A DNA stretch of 64,000 bases from Acrocarpospora catenulata (GCF_018476525.1 NZ_JAHCST010000008.1:124001-188000), one strand, 5' to 3'; counted from the first letter of the stretch, positions 31,525 through 41,691 are shown. A program made the numbers and translations. Notes: generated by a model from the letters alone, not told the origin.

Positions 31525-33888
31525 GTGTCCACTTCCTCGGCATATGTCACGCTCCACGACGAGGTTCGCGCTCGGCTCGCGGCCTCGGCGCTCACGGTCG
31601 ACGTGCAAAGACTGATCCTGGACGCACTGGGGGCTGTGGCCCAGCCTGAAGAGATCCCTGCTCCGAGCGGCATATATCTGGGCGCGGTCAGCGTCCGCGC
31701 GTTCCGAGGAATCGGCCGGGCGATCCGCCTCCCGCTCACCCCAGGTAACGGGCTGACCGTCGTAACGGGCCGGAATGGTTCGGGTAAGTCCAGCTTCGCC
31801 GAAGCCATCGAGATAGCCCTGACCGGCGAGAACTCTCGGTGGAAGGGCCGGACCCAAGCATGGACTGGTGGCTATGCCAACCTCCACGAGAGTGTGCCGC
31901 CGGAGATCGAGGTCGAACTGGCGATCTCCGGCGAAACCGAGCCCAGTCTGGTGAACCTCACTTGGACGGGTGACAAGTACCCCCAGAACATCGCCACTGT
32001 CACCCGCCCGGGACGAGGACCGGCACCGCTGTCCAGTCTCGGGCTGGGCCGGGCGTTGGCCGACCACCGGCCTTTCCTTCCGTACGCCGAACTGGGCACG
32101 GCGTTGGACAGCGCCGTGGATACGCATGACAAGATCTCTGCGATCCTCGGCCTGGGGCCGCTGGCCGAGGCGTGCAAGAACCTGCACGATCAGACGCTGT
32201 CACTGACCAAGACGGCGAAGAAGGCCAAACTGAGTCTCCCCGCGCTGGTGGACAGGCTGGCGGCCGTCGACGATCCTCGTGCCAGGGCCGCCCTGGTTGA
32301 GCTCAACCAGGCACTGCCGGATTTTTCCGCCCTCGAAGCCCTCCTGTCGGATGCCCGGAGGGACGAGCACCTGCACCGCGCCGCCAACCTCACCGGTCCG
32401 GACATCCAGGCCATCCGGCAAGCGGCCAATCGGCTGTACTCCGCCCGCAAGGCCGTGCGGCAGCTGCGGGAAACCGCTGCGGAAGACGCCAGAGCCAGGG
32501 CGGACCTGCTCGGCCTGGTCCTGGCACACCGCGACAGGAACTCGGGCGACCCTGCCTGTCCGGTCTGCGCGACTCCGGCCAAACTAGATGGAGAATGGGC
32601 GGCTCGCGCGGCCGAGGAGATCACACGCCTCCGTGGTGAGGCCGCCGCCGCGGAATCGGCCCAGCAAGAGCTGAACGCGGCCACCGAGGGTGTCAGACGG
32701 CTCATCATCGATCCTCCGGCAGACATCCCGGAGCAGATCGCCACCGCTTGGCAGGAGTGGACGGCCGCGGGTTCTCTCGCGGACCTGAGCGTCTTCGTCG
32801 CAGCGGCCCAGCGGCTGGCCGACCAGTGCCAGGCCGTACGGGATGAAGCCCGCCAACGGCTTTCCGAGCAGGATGGGCAGTGGCAGCAGATCGTTCCTGA
32901 GGTGGCGGCGTGGTGCCGGGACGCCCGGGAGGCCATCGATGCCAGGACTCGGTTGGCCACCGTGAAGAAGGCCGACGACGGAGCTCGGGCGCTCCACGAC
33001 AGCCTGCGCGCTGAGCGAATGGCTGCCCAGGGCCAGGAGGCTCGGATCTACTGGCAGATCATGCGGGGTCAGAGCAACGTCTCCCTGGGCGAGATCCGGC
33101 TGGGCGGTCAGGGACGAACGCGCCACGCCGATCTGAACGTGAGCGTCGACGACATCAGCGGCTCCGCGCTCGGTGTCATGAGTCAGGGCGAACTACACGC
33201 GCTGGCGCTGTCCTTGTTCCTGCCACGCGCGCTCGTGGCGGACAGCCCGTTCCAGTTCCTCGTCATCGACGACCCGGTTCAGTCGATGGACCCGGAGAAG
33301 GTCGACGGCCTCGCCCAACTGCTCGACGCGGTGGCCAAACGCCGCCAGGTCGTGGTCTTCACCCACGACAGTCGGCTCCCCGAGGCGATCCGCAGGCTGA
33401 ACGTCCAGGCCACGATCCTGGAGGTGATCCGCAAGGAGCGCTCCGAGGTGGCGGTGGAGGTCAGCGACGATCCGGTGGAGCGGGCGCTGAAGAACGCGCG
33501 CGGTATCGCCGGCAACCCTCGGCTCCCCACGCAGGCAGGTGCCGCCGTACTGCCCGGAATGTGCAGGGTGGCGTTGGAGACCGCCTTCGTCGAGGTCGCC
33601 CGCCGCAGGCTGCTGGCCGACGGCGTCGACCACGCCACGACCGAGAAGCAGATCGCCGATGCCCGCTCGACCGGGGAGATGGCCGTGATCGCCCTGGGCG
33701 TACCGCAGCAGAAGGACGTGTCCGGCGAGCTGAGCCGGAGGTTCGGCGCCTGGGCCGCCGATGTCTACGAGGCCTGTAACCAGGGGAGTCACGAGCCGCA
33801 GCGTTTCTACGCGCGCCTGCGCGGATCTGGTAGTGATCCCATCGCGCAGGTCACCAAGCTGGTCCGCAAGGTGCGGGAGATGAACTGA
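31525..33888 (+). CDS. Rad50/SMC-like AAA ATPase of a defence island
   Basis: 787 residues. Walker A GRNGSGKSSF (82-91) opens the N-terminal half-ATPase. A long helical middle has a CPVC zinc-hook-like pair (DPACPVCATP, about 350). The C-terminal half carries the ABC signature-like MSQGELHALALSLFLPRAL and Walker B FLVIDDPVQSMDPEKV, followed by a D-loop-like H (VFTHDSRL). The last 110 residues (VALETAFVEVARRRLL, EACNQGSHEPQ) look like a helical effector domain. GTG 31525 was chosen for AGGAG 7 bases upstream. The next gene begins one base after the stop. RloC-type anticodon nucleases and other RecF-like defence ATPases are the nearest analogies. Confidence 0.82.
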   Translation: MSTSSAYVTLHDEVRARLAASALTVDVQRLILDALGAVAQPEEIPAPSGIYLGAVSVRAFRGIGRAIRLPLTPGNGLTVVTGRNGSGKSSFAEAIEIALTGENSRWKGRTQAWTGGYANLHESVPPEIEVELAISGETEPSLVNLTWTGDKYPQNIATVTRPGRGPAPLSSLGLGRALADHRPFLPYAELGTALDSAVDTHDKISAILGLGPLAEACKNLHDQTLSLTKTAKKAKLSLPALVDRLAAVDDPRARAALVELNQALPDFSALEALLSDARRDEHLHRAANLTGPDIQAIRQAANRLYSARKAVRQLRETAAEDARARADLLGLVLAHRDRNSGDPACPVCATPAKLDGEWAARAAEEITRLRGEAAAAESAQQELNAATEGVRRLIIDPPADIPEQIATAWQEWTAAGSLADLSVFVAAAQRLADQCQAVRDEARQRLSEQDGQWQQIVPEVAAWCRDAREAIDARTRLATVKKADDGARALHDSLRAERMAAQGQEARIYWQIMRGQSNVSLGEIRLGGQGRTRHADLNVSVDDISGSALGVMSQGELHALALSLFLPRALVADSPFQFLVIDDPVQSMDPEKVDGLAQLLDAVAKRRQVVVFTHDSRLPEAIRRLNVQATILEVIRKERSEVAVEVSDDPVERALKNARGIAGNPRLPTQAGAAVLPGMCRVALETAFVEVARRRLLADGVDHATTEKQIADARSTGEMAVIALGVPQQKDVSGELSRRFGAWAADVYEACNQGSHEPQRFYARLRGSGSDPIAQVTKLVRKVREMN

Positions 33889-33889
33889 C

Positions 33890-34237
33890 GTGACGCGATC
33901 CGCGCAGTACCTGACCGACGCAGACGGCCTGCTCCGCACCGGCGAGCAAGGGCTCTGGCCACGTGCCACCGCGTTCCTCATCCGGCTGGCGCTGGAGTCC
34001 TGCCTGGACGACTACTGGCGGCGTGTTCAGCCAGGGGTCGAAAGGTGCGACACGCGGACCCAGATTCTGTGCCTTACCCACTACCGGGGCCAGGAGACCT
34101 CCCGGCTGGCGGCCCGCGCCTGGGCGGGCCTGAGCCGGGCGTGCCACTACCACGGCTATGAGCTCAGCCCTACCGCGAGCGAGCTGCGCGCCCTGCACAA
34201 CGAGGTCGGCGCACTGCTCAGCCGACTCAGCTCGTGA
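33890..34237 (+). CDS. small HEPN-like protein paired with the ATPase
   Basis: 115 residues, mostly helical. It holds RACHYH (Arg83-His88), which fits the RX4-6H active motif of HEPN RNases, within a late helix followed by TASELRALHNEVGALL. The GTG start is one base after the ATPase stop, so the two are translated together. The last 11 bases overlap the kinase gene on the other strand. An ATPase that activates a HEPN RNase on infection is a plausible reading, but family membership rests on this motif, size and context only. Confidence 0.62.
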   Translation: MTRSAQYLTDADGLLRTGEQGLWPRATAFLIRLALESCLDDYWRRVQPGVERCDTRTQILCLTHYRGQETSRLAARAWAGLSRACHYHGYELSPTASELRALHNEVGALLSRLSS

Positions 34238-35732
34238 GCATGCCTGCGACGCGTACGGTCGCGGGATGGTCCGGCCCGTAGAGCCTGGTGAGGTCGTCGA
34301 GCAGGGCCGTCAAGGTACGGCGGGCCTGTTCGACGTCACCGGAACTCTGCTCAAGCTCCCCGATCTGGCGTCGCAGTTCCAGCGGCCGTGGGTCGTCCTC
34401 CGGGTAGACCCGCAACTCGTCGGCGAGCAACTCGCCCATGATTCGCAGCGCTGATCCGGCGTCCCCGAGATGAACTCGGCAGAGCGCCTCCTGAGTCCGC
34501 AGCTGGAAGCCGTTCTCATCGCCGGCGTCGAGACGGGCCGCGAGTTGCTGGAACGCCTGCGCGGCCGCCTGGTAGTCACCGCCCTCGAACAGCACGTCCG
34601 CGAGGTGTCCGCGCAGGTCCAGCACCTCGTGGTCGTCCAGCCCGAGAACGCGGCCCGCTGGCTCGACCATGGCGGCGAGCACTTCGGCGGCTTCGCCGTA
34701 TCGGTCTTCCCTGACGAGCGAGGCCGCGCGGCGTCGCGCCCTGCCGAGGTCTCCCCGACTGAACGCCGCTGTCGCCTGGACCGAGTTGATCGCCACGAGA
34801 TGTGGGCCACGGGCCGTCAAGGTACGGCTGACCGCGTGAGCGTACCTGCGGATCGGACTCGGCTCTGGCGATGTCACTCCCGGCAGTAGGCCGGTCCCCG
34901 ACAAGTACGGCATGAGCCGATCATGGACTTCGGCCGCGGTCGCGGGACGGTCCTCCGGCCGCTTGGCAAGCATGGACAGCACCAGTTCGTCGAGCTCCCG
35001 AGGCACATCAGGCCGGATCTTGCCGATGGCATCCGGCAGCGTACTCACCTGCTTGGCCATGACGTCGAACTCGGTCGACCCGGTGAACGGCCCCCGCCCG
35101 ACGAGCAACTCATAGAGCACACAACCCAGCGAGTAGATGTCGCTGCCCGGAGTGGGCTCCTTTGCTTCGACTTGTTCCGGCGACATGTACGAGGCGGTGC
35201 CCAGGATCTGCCCTGCGCCGGTCAGCTTGGTGAGTTTGGGGTCCCGCAGCACCGCCAGCCCAAAATCGACCACCTGGATGGATCCGTCGGATCGCAGCAT
35301 CAAGTTGGCGGGCTTGAGGTCCCGGTGCAGGATGCCCTGTTCATGCGCCGCCTCCAGTACGGCCGCGACCTGTGCCCCCACCGATGCCACCCACCCCACG
35401 GGAAGCGGCCCCTGCTCGGCGACGACATCGTCGAGGCCAACCCCGTCGACGAATTCCATGACCAGGAAGAGCCGACGGCCGCGAACGGGATCTTCGTACG
35501 CTCCTATGTCATGGATCACGGGAGCGCCAGGATGCCGCAGCCTCGCCATGATCTGGGCTTCACGGTGAAATCGTGCCTCAAGCTGCTCGTCCGGCTTGCC
35601 GTCCGGGAACCTGATGAACTTGATCGCGACATGCCGCGCGAGCTTCAGGTCGGAGGCTCTCCACACCTCACCCATGCCGCCGCCGCCCAGCGGAGTGGCG
35701 TCCAGCACGTACCGATCGAGGATGGGGTCCAC
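34227..35732 (-). CDS. Ser/Thr protein kinase with C-terminal TPR-like region, in defence island
   Basis: 501 residues. Eukaryotic-type kinase: LGGGGMGEVWRA (P-loop), VAIKF (Lys), HRDLKPANL (catalytic loop), DFGLAVL (Mg loop) and GTASYMSPEQ (activation/APE-like). Residues about 300-501 are helical repeats (VREDRYGEAAEVLAAM, LADVLFEGGDYQAAAQAFQQL) of TPR type; there is no membrane span, so it is cytosolic. GTG 35732 is preferred because GGAGG lies 5 bases upstream; ATG 35780, overlapping the methylase end, is the alternative. It follows a DNA methylase gene, recalling kinase-methylase pairs such as PglW/PglX. Confidence 0.88.
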   Translation of the reverse strand: MDPILDRYVLDATPLGGGGMGEVWRASDLKLARHVAIKFIRFPDGKPDEQLEARFHREAQIMARLRHPGAPVIHDIGAYEDPVRGRRLFLVMEFVDGVGLDDVVAEQGPLPVGWVASVGAQVAAVLEAAHEQGILHRDLKPANLMLRSDGSIQVVDFGLAVLRDPKLTKLTGAGQILGTASYMSPEQVEAKEPTPGSDIYSLGCVLYELLVGRGPFTGSTEFDVMAKQVSTLPDAIGKIRPDVPRELDELVLSMLAKRPEDRPATAAEVHDRLMPYLSGTGLLPGVTSPEPSPIRRYAHAVSRTLTARGPHLVAINSVQATAAFSRGDLGRARRRAASLVREDRYGEAAEVLAAMVEPAGRVLGLDDHEVLDLRGHLADVLFEGGDYQAAAQAFQQLAARLDAGDENGFQLRTQEALCRVHLGDAGSALRIMGELLADELRVYPEDDPRPLELRRQIGELEQSSGDVEQARRTLTALLDDLTRLYGPDHPATVRVAGMLTS

Positions 35733-35757
35733 CCGCGCCTCCGCGACGAGCAGGGAA

Positions 35758-37665
35758 TCATTCGGGTCGCAACGTCCCATCAAACAGGCCGTCGAATCCC
35801 GCCGCCACCAGTTTGTCGTTGATCTCACGCAGCGCTCGCGAAGTGTCTTCGAAGGCGAGCAATCGGCGATACGCCTCGCCGTATCTACGTTGCTCCTCGA
35901 TGGGAAGACGAGGAAGCTGCGCACGCCGTGGGTCCAAACGCATCGAAGACCCGCGTCGGACGCTCGATCCGGATGCCGCGCGCAGACAACCGGCCAGAAA
36001 ATGGGGGTCGAGGCGGTCAGGGTCGGCTCGGATCAGCAGCAGCCGCTCGCCCAGGGCCGCTCCCGATTCGGTCATGACCCGCGGCGCCGACTCGCCCCCG
36101 GTCACCAGTGGCGCGACTACGTCGCCGGCCGCGACGGTGATGAGGCCTGGTATGTCCTCGGTCCGGCCGGTGCAGGGTCGGCCGAGTAGGAGATCTTTCG
36201 CGGTGAGCACCGGCCGATCCCCCTCCGGCGACAGTTTCAGCGGCCCTTGGAGAATCGCCACCACCCCGGCCCGGGAAAGCTCGCCGAGATTGGTCATCGG
36301 CACCTCGCGGTGCTCGGCCTCGGTGAGCCGCGGGATATCCGCGAGCACGGCCTTGGCCAACGAGACGACCTTCTGCCGAAGCGCGGCGAACCCGGCCGAA
36401 TCCACGTGTTCCTGAATCGCCAACCGATGGCCGGTCGCCAGGTCGATCTCCTCATCGAGAAGATCGATGATCCTCACCGTACGGCTACCGCCGGGCAGTT
36501 GCCCCCCGGTCGAGAACGCCTGCCACGCCTGCTCCGCGAGTGACAGATCCGCACCGGCGTTGACCATGAGCACCTCGGAGAGGGGCGGGTCACCCGTCTC
36601 GGGACGGCGGAGCACCCACAGGTCAGGTGCCCCGCTGGATGCCGGGGCGGCGCCCGTGGAAAGCGTGATGACCGCCCGCAGCGCTCCCGCGCGGAGCAGG
36701 TTTCCGCGCACGCGCCGTCCGGCGCGACGGCTCGCCGCGACTCCCGGCATCATGATGACCACCAGGCCTCCTGGCCGGACGTGTGCCAGGCAGTGTTGCA
36801 CCCACGCCAGCTCCGATTCGCCACGAGGCGGAAGACCGTACTCCCAGCGAACGTCGTAGGTCAGGTCTTCGTAGCCCCACGTACGGTCGTTGAACGGTGG
36901 GTTGCAGACGACGGCGTCCACCCGCTCCGCGGGGAACGCGTCCGCGCGTAGCGAGTCGCCCGATTTGATGGTCGCCCTAAGCCCGTGGAGTCGCAGGCGA
37001 ACAGCTGTCAGCCGGGCCGCCGTCTCGTTCAGTTCCTGGCCGAATACGCGTGAGGCGTCAGAGGCCAGCAGCAGAGTGCCGATCCCGCAGGCCGGATCTA
37101 GCATCCTCGCTCCGGCCGTGGCGCCGATCCTGACCATCAGCTGGGCCACGTTCAGTGGTGTGGCCAGCAGCCGCCGGGAGTGGCTCTCGACGTAGCGTTC
37201 GCAGATGACGTCGAAGGCGTCGACCGGCCCTTGAGTCAGCCCCACTTCGGCGATGACCCTGATCAGCCCCGCGTCGATGGCGACACCGGCGGGAACCCGC
37301 ACGGGAAGCCGGGCGAGCAGCTGATCGTCAGCCAGTCCCGCGAGCCTCGGCCAGCCGGCAGGGTCGCCCTGGATGTACAGGAGGAGTGCCCCCACGTAGC
37401 CGACCGCGTCACCCAAGCGAAGATCGTCATTTGTGGCGCGTAGCCGCTGCCACACACGCTCCAGCGGGGCCACCTCGACATACCGGTCATGGCGGCGCAA
37501 CCATTCTTCGATGTCCGCCAACGAGAACGCCGGGCTACTCGCCGTCCCGCCCACAGGTTGCGGGAAGTCGTCGAACCGCTTACGCCAGTTGCTAACCGCG
37601 GCTCTTCCGACGTCGGCCAGTCGCGCGATGTCCGCAGCGCTGACCGTCACGTCGTCCTGCCTCAT
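35758..37665 (-). CDS. N6-adenine DNA methylase with N-terminal HTH and S-subunit-like C-terminus
   Basis: 635 residues. An N-terminal helix-turn-helix (AADIARLADVGRAAVSNWRKRF, 8-30). The methylase core has motif I MLDPACGIGTLLL and motif IV CNPPFN, as in type I M subunits. The final 200 residues (ELSRAGVVAILQGPLKL, PHFLAGCLRAASGSSVRRG, LPRLPIEEQRRYGEAYRRL) resemble a target-recognition half of an S subunit. So recognition and methylation seem to be in one chain, with no nuclease domain. ATG 37665 overlaps the DUF45 stop, after a GGAGGAAGG. It appears distinct from the type I M subunit at 42890. Confidence 0.87.
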   Translation of the reverse strand: MRQDDVTVSAADIARLADVGRAAVSNWRKRFDDFPQPVGGTASSPAFSLADIEEWLRRHDRYVEVAPLERVWQRLRATNDDLRLGDAVGYVGALLLYIQGDPAGWPRLAGLADDQLLARLPVRVPAGVAIDAGLIRVIAEVGLTQGPVDAFDVICERYVESHSRRLLATPLNVAQLMVRIGATAGARMLDPACGIGTLLLASDASRVFGQELNETAARLTAVRLRLHGLRATIKSGDSLRADAFPAERVDAVVCNPPFNDRTWGYEDLTYDVRWEYGLPPRGESELAWVQHCLAHVRPGGLVVIMMPGVAASRRAGRRVRGNLLRAGALRAVITLSTGAAPASSGAPDLWVLRRPETGDPPLSEVLMVNAGADLSLAEQAWQAFSTGGQLPGGSRTVRIIDLLDEEIDLATGHRLAIQEHVDSAGFAALRQKVVSLAKAVLADIPRLTEAEHREVPMTNLGELSRAGVVAILQGPLKLSPEGDRPVLTAKDLLLGRPCTGRTEDIPGLITVAAGDVVAPLVTGGESAPRVMTESGAALGERLLLIRADPDRLDPHFLAGCLRAASGSSVRRGSSMRLDPRRAQLPRLPIEEQRRYGEAYRRLLAFEDTSRALREINDKLVAAGFDGLFDGTLRPE

Positions 37666-38378
37666 CGTCCTTCCTCCGGAAGCCACAGGTTGTTTCCCGC
37701 GCGGCGGAGCCGTTCCCGATGCTCCGCGTAACCGGGGAGCGTGCGATCGACGATCCGCCAGAAGTCCGGACCGTGGTCAGGCCGTTGGAGATGGGCCAGT
37801 TCGTGAACGAGGACGTAGTCGATCAGGCTGGGAGGCAGTTGCATGGTGGCCCAGTGGATGTTGATCTGCCCGTCCTGGGAACAGGACCCCCATCGGTAGC
37901 CGAGAGGCCGGACCCGCAGGCCGGTCAACTCGGCGCCCATCCGGGAGGCCCATGACGGAACGCGCCTGCGTAGCCAAGGATCTCCGACGCGCCGATACCA
38001 GTCGACCAGTTCCTTGGCCCCGCCGCCTTTGGGAAGTTCAAGGCGCCCGCGAATGAGCTTTACGCAGCCCGATTCGATGATTCGCAGCCGGTATGACCGT
38101 CCCAGGTAGAGGAACCCTTCGCCTGAGATGTACTCCTTCGCAGGTGGCGGAACGCCCAGGTCGCGCTTCTCGGCGAGCTTTCCGTACAGCCAGGTTCGCT
38201 TGTTCTCGACCATCCGCACCAGTTCGGCCTTGGAGACCTGGGGTGGCACGATCGCGACGACCGAGGAGTCCCGCTCGACAGTGAGCCGCACGCTCTTGCG
38301 CCGCTCGCTCACCGACACGGCGACCTCGAGGTCGCCTACCCGCAGAACCCCCGGAAACTCACTCACGGCCACCAGCAT
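37662..38378 (-). CDS. M48/YgjP-like (DUF45) metalloprotease
   Basis: 238 residues. The metal-binding HELAHLQRPDHGPDF supplies HExxH and a third His; GYRWGSCSQDGQINIHWATMQLP and the early RRKSVRLTVERDSSVVAIVPP are family hallmarks. Such proteases are commonly encoded beside type I restriction genes. It lies 7 bases after hsdR and its stop overlaps the next methylase gene (ATGA), so the four genes are one operon. Its role in restriction is unknown; turnover of the restriction subunit is one idea. Confidence 0.9.
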   Translation of the reverse strand: MLVAVSEFPGVLRVGDLEVAVSVSERRKSVRLTVERDSSVVAIVPPQVSKAELVRMVENKRTWLYGKLAEKRDLGVPPPAKEYISGEGFLYLGRSYRLRIIESGCVKLIRGRLELPKGGGAKELVDWYRRVGDPWLRRRVPSWASRMGAELTGLRVRPLGYRWGSCSQDGQINIHWATMQLPPSLIDYVLVHELAHLQRPDHGPDFWRIVDRTLPGYAEHRERLRRAGNNLWLPEEGR

Positions 38379-38385
38379 GCCAGGC

Positions 38386-41300
38386 TCACCCCCTGGGAAC
38401 GTCCTTCTGGTTGCTCTTGATCAGATCGCGGACGCGGGTGGCCAGGGCATCCAGCCGCGTGACATCACCGAGATCGTGGGCGATGAGGATGCTGAAGATG
38501 TCCCGCCGGAAGTCCTCGACATCCGTGCGTTTCGCCCAGAAGTCTCTGCGGTGAATGATCGTGTACGCCATTCCGTAGATCTGCCGGGTGGCGTCAACGT
38601 ACCGTTCGTCGCGGATGCCCTCATCGGAGGTGGCCAACTCGTCCACGAGGAGGCGGTGAAGCCGCTGTTCCACAGCGCTCAGACCGTGGGGATTATCCTC
38701 ATCGTTCTCTTCGACGATATCCGTGACCAGCTCTTCCAGGGCGAGCAGTTGCTGATCCCATTCGTCCTTCAGCTCCACGAGGATCTTTTCCAGGCGTTCG
38801 CTCAGCCGCTGGTAGCGGACCGGGTCCGTGCCGCGGTGCACGGTGATGTGATGCCGGATGGCGTTCTCCATCTCCGACGCCTTCGCCCGCGATCCGCCGG
38901 TCATCGCCTCGACCGAGGCCGCGAAGTTCGCCGCGGTCAGCTTGATCGGCGGTAGCTGCTGCTCGATGCCGAGCGAGGTGATGTGCTCGTCGATCAGCAA
39001 ACGGATCTTCGCCCCGTACGCCCCCGGATCGAACTCGCCGCCGTCGACCCGGTAGCGCCGCGTCGCGGTCACCCTGACGACCACGAAACGCTTGAGATCC
39101 GGCAGGTACGGCTTCGCCGCCGGATCGGGAAGCACGGTGTTGACGGTCCTGGCGAACCGGGAGAGCTCGGCGTTGAACCGATCCCGCAGCTCGACGTCGG
39201 CCAACTCCTGCACGCAGCGCTCGATGTCCTCCGGGTGGCGGAACATCATCCGGAGCCGCTGGAGCCGCGGCTCCAGCTTGGCGATCTCCGTACGAGCGTC
39301 CCGGAGCGCACCTGACACGTCCACGCCCTCGTCGGGATCGAAGTCCTCCGCCGCGAAGATCCGCAGCGCGTCGAGCAGGTGCTGCCCCACGCCCCGGTAG
39401 TCGACGACCCAGCCGCACTCCTTGCCGTCAGCGGTCCGGTTGACCCTGGCGACCGCCTGTAGCAGATCATGCTCGGCCAGCTTGGCGTCCAGGTACATGA
39501 CCTGCTCGATCGGCGCGTCGAATCCGGTGAGCAGCATCGACTTGACGATGACGAACGCGATGTCGTTCTCGCCGAACGGCTGGGTGAACCCGTCGATCCT
39601 GGCCTTCCGCTTGGCCTCGTCGGTCCACTCGTCGTAGTTGCTCTCGTTCTCTGCCGTGCCCTTGGAGATAATCGGAACGAAGTCCATCCGCTTGATCAGG
39701 TCCAGCTGCCTGTGCGCTTTGACCAGCGGAACCTGCCGGGGCCGCAGCTCGTCGAGCGGCTTGGCCAGGACGCTGTTCGGGAGCTTCTCGATCTCCGCGA
39801 CCAACTCGTCGCGGGCGGCCAGCAGCGCTTCGCGGTAGCGGATCGTGCTGGCCCGGTCATGCGCCACCACCTGCGCCTTGAACCCTTCGGGCAGCACCTT
39901 GTCCACGTAGTGGCGCAGCATGTGCTTGGCCTTGGCGTCGATCAGCTTCTCCGCGGAGGACACGTGGCCCTTGGTAGCCCAGCGCCGCTGTAACTGCTCC
40001 CGTTCGTCCTCACTGAGGCTCTCGAACTCCTCGTCGAAGAGCTCGTCCATGTCCTGGCCGTCCCGCAGCGCGCCCTTCACCCAGAAGCACTCGTAGAGGA
40101 TCGGCACGATCACGCCGTCCTCCTCGGCCTCGCGGAGCCGGTAGGTGTCGATGAACGAGCCGAACAGCTCGACGCTGGTCTTCCGCCGCCCCTTCTTCGT
40201 CATGATCGGTGTGCCGGTGAAGCCGATTCTGGCCGCGTTCGGCAGCGCCTCGCGCAGGTTCGCGCCGAGACTCGCGGTGTGCGAACGATGAACCTCGTCG
40301 ATCAGCACCACGATCGACTCGTCGGTGTTGACCTCACCCAGATCGAGAGAATCCTGCAGAGATCCATCCCGGTTCTTCTGAATCATCACGAAGACGACTC
40401 CCGGACCCTGCCGGCCGAGGATCGTCCTCGCCCGCGCGGCCGTTCTGGCCGTGTCGACCTTCTCGTTGCTCAGCCCCATCGTGGCGGCCAGCTGGTCCTG
40501 AAGCTGGGTACGGTCGGTGACCACGACCACCTTGACGTTCAGCAGGTCGTCGCTGAACCGCAGCCGGCGAACCAGGAACGTCATGGTGAGGCTCTTGCCC
40601 GACCCCTGGGTGTGCCAGACGATCCCGCCCCGCCGGTCGGCCACGCCGTCCTGGCGGCGGGTCTTCCCGGTCCGCAGCCGGTTCACGGTCTTCTCGACCG
40701 CGCGGAACTGCTGGTAGCGGGGTGCGACCTTGATGGTCCTGCCCTGGTCGGTCGTCATGAACGTGACGAAGTTGTGCACGATGTTGAGCAGGTTGGCCCG
40801 GTCGAACACGCCCGCCGCCAGGATCTCCTGCCTGCTGAGCTGCTCCTCGGTCTTGCCCAGCCGCGCGGCGAGCGCCGCCTTCGTCAGGGGGTACGGGTCA
40901 CGCCACGGCACATAGTGCTCGAACTCGGCGGTGAACGTGCCGAGCCTGGCCTCCTCCCCGCTGGTCACCATCGTGAGCTGGACCGTGTGGAAGAGCTTCT
41001 GATTTCCGGTACGGCTCTCGCCGCCTGTCTGCTCGGCGTACTTGCGGAGCTGGTGGACGGCGCCGGCCAGGCTGCTCTCGGTGGTCGACTTACACTCGAT
41101 GACGACAAGCGGGATACCGTTCACGAACAACACCAGGTCCGGGACGATCGGCCCCTGTCCGCCGCCGGGGATGTCCAGGCGGAACTGGTTGACCACGGTG
41201 AACTCGTTGTTGTCCGGGTTCTTCCAGTCGATGTAGTGGACGACGCGGGTCTTGCCACCGTCCCAGCCCGCCACGCCCTCCACGGCGGTGCCCTTGATCA

Positions 41301-41610
41301 GGAGCTCTGTGACGTGCTGGTTGGCTTCGAGGAGTTTCGTCACCGGGACGCGGGTCAGCGCGTTGACGGCGGAGCTGATCCGGGTGTCGTCCAGCCACTC
41401 CTCACCCTGATCGTTGAGGTTGATCCGAACGAGCGCGTCCCGTAAGCGGCTTTCGAGAATCACCTCGTCAAAACCACGACGTCCAGAATTGCGAGCGACG
41501 GTCGGAATCACAGCGTAGTAGGGCGCACCCTCCAGGTGCTTCCACCCCATCCCTTTGAGCTGCTCGATCAGTGGCTTCTCCACCAACGTGTATTCCAACT
41601 CGTTCGCCAC
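38386..41610 (-). CDS. hsdR: type I restriction endonuclease, R subunit
   Basis: 1074 residues from GTG 41610. The N-terminal PD-(D/E)xK nuclease shows PDLVLFVNGIPLVVIECKS. The SF2 translocase follows with Walker A WHTQGSGKSLTM, VTDRTQLQDQL, DEAH-like VLIDEVHRSH, GFTGTPIM and motif VI-like QAVARVNRTADGK. A C-terminal helical region (VEQRLHRLLVDEL) binds the methylase core. The start at 41610 matches the usual ANELEYTLVEKPLIEQL beginning; the frame is open to 41652. It translocates and cuts DNA lacking hsdM modification. Confidence 0.95.
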   Translation of the reverse strand: MANELEYTLVEKPLIEQLKGMGWKHLEGAPYYAVIPTVARNSGRRGFDEVILESRLRDALVRINLNDQGEEWLDDTRISSAVNALTRVPVTKLLEANQHVTELLIKGTAVEGVAGWDGGKTRVVHYIDWKNPDNNEFTVVNQFRLDIPGGGQGPIVPDLVLFVNGIPLVVIECKSTTESSLAGAVHQLRKYAEQTGGESRTGNQKLFHTVQLTMVTSGEEARLGTFTAEFEHYVPWRDPYPLTKAALAARLGKTEEQLSRQEILAAGVFDRANLLNIVHNFVTFMTTDQGRTIKVAPRYQQFRAVEKTVNRLRTGKTRRQDGVADRRGGIVWHTQGSGKSLTMTFLVRRLRFSDDLLNVKVVVVTDRTQLQDQLAATMGLSNEKVDTARTAARARTILGRQGPGVVFVMIQKNRDGSLQDSLDLGEVNTDESIVVLIDEVHRSHTASLGANLREALPNAARIGFTGTPIMTKKGRRKTSVELFGSFIDTYRLREAEEDGVIVPILYECFWVKGALRDGQDMDELFDEEFESLSEDEREQLQRRWATKGHVSSAEKLIDAKAKHMLRHYVDKVLPEGFKAQVVAHDRASTIRYREALLAARDELVAEIEKLPNSVLAKPLDELRPRQVPLVKAHRQLDLIKRMDFVPIISKGTAENESNYDEWTDEAKRKARIDGFTQPFGENDIAFVIVKSMLLTGFDAPIEQVMYLDAKLAEHDLLQAVARVNRTADGKECGWVVDYRGVGQHLLDALRIFAAEDFDPDEGVDVSGALRDARTEIAKLEPRLQRLRMMFRHPEDIERCVQELADVELRDRFNAELSRFARTVNTVLPDPAAKPYLPDLKRFVVVRVTATRRYRVDGGEFDPGAYGAKIRLLIDEHITSLGIEQQLPPIKLTAANFAASVEAMTGGSRAKASEMENAIRHHITVHRGTDPVRYQRLSERLEKILVELKDEWDQQLLALEELVTDIVEENDEDNPHGLSAVEQRLHRLLVDELATSDEGIRDERYVDATRQIYGMAYTIIHRRDFWAKRTDVEDFRRDIFSILIAHDLGDVTRLDALATRVRDLIKSNQKDVPRG

Positions 41611-41691
41611 GATCCTGCTCCCGTCTCGAACTACAATCACGAACGTGAACAAATCGTCCCTACACCAGGACAGACCCGCTCCGCCTAAGCC

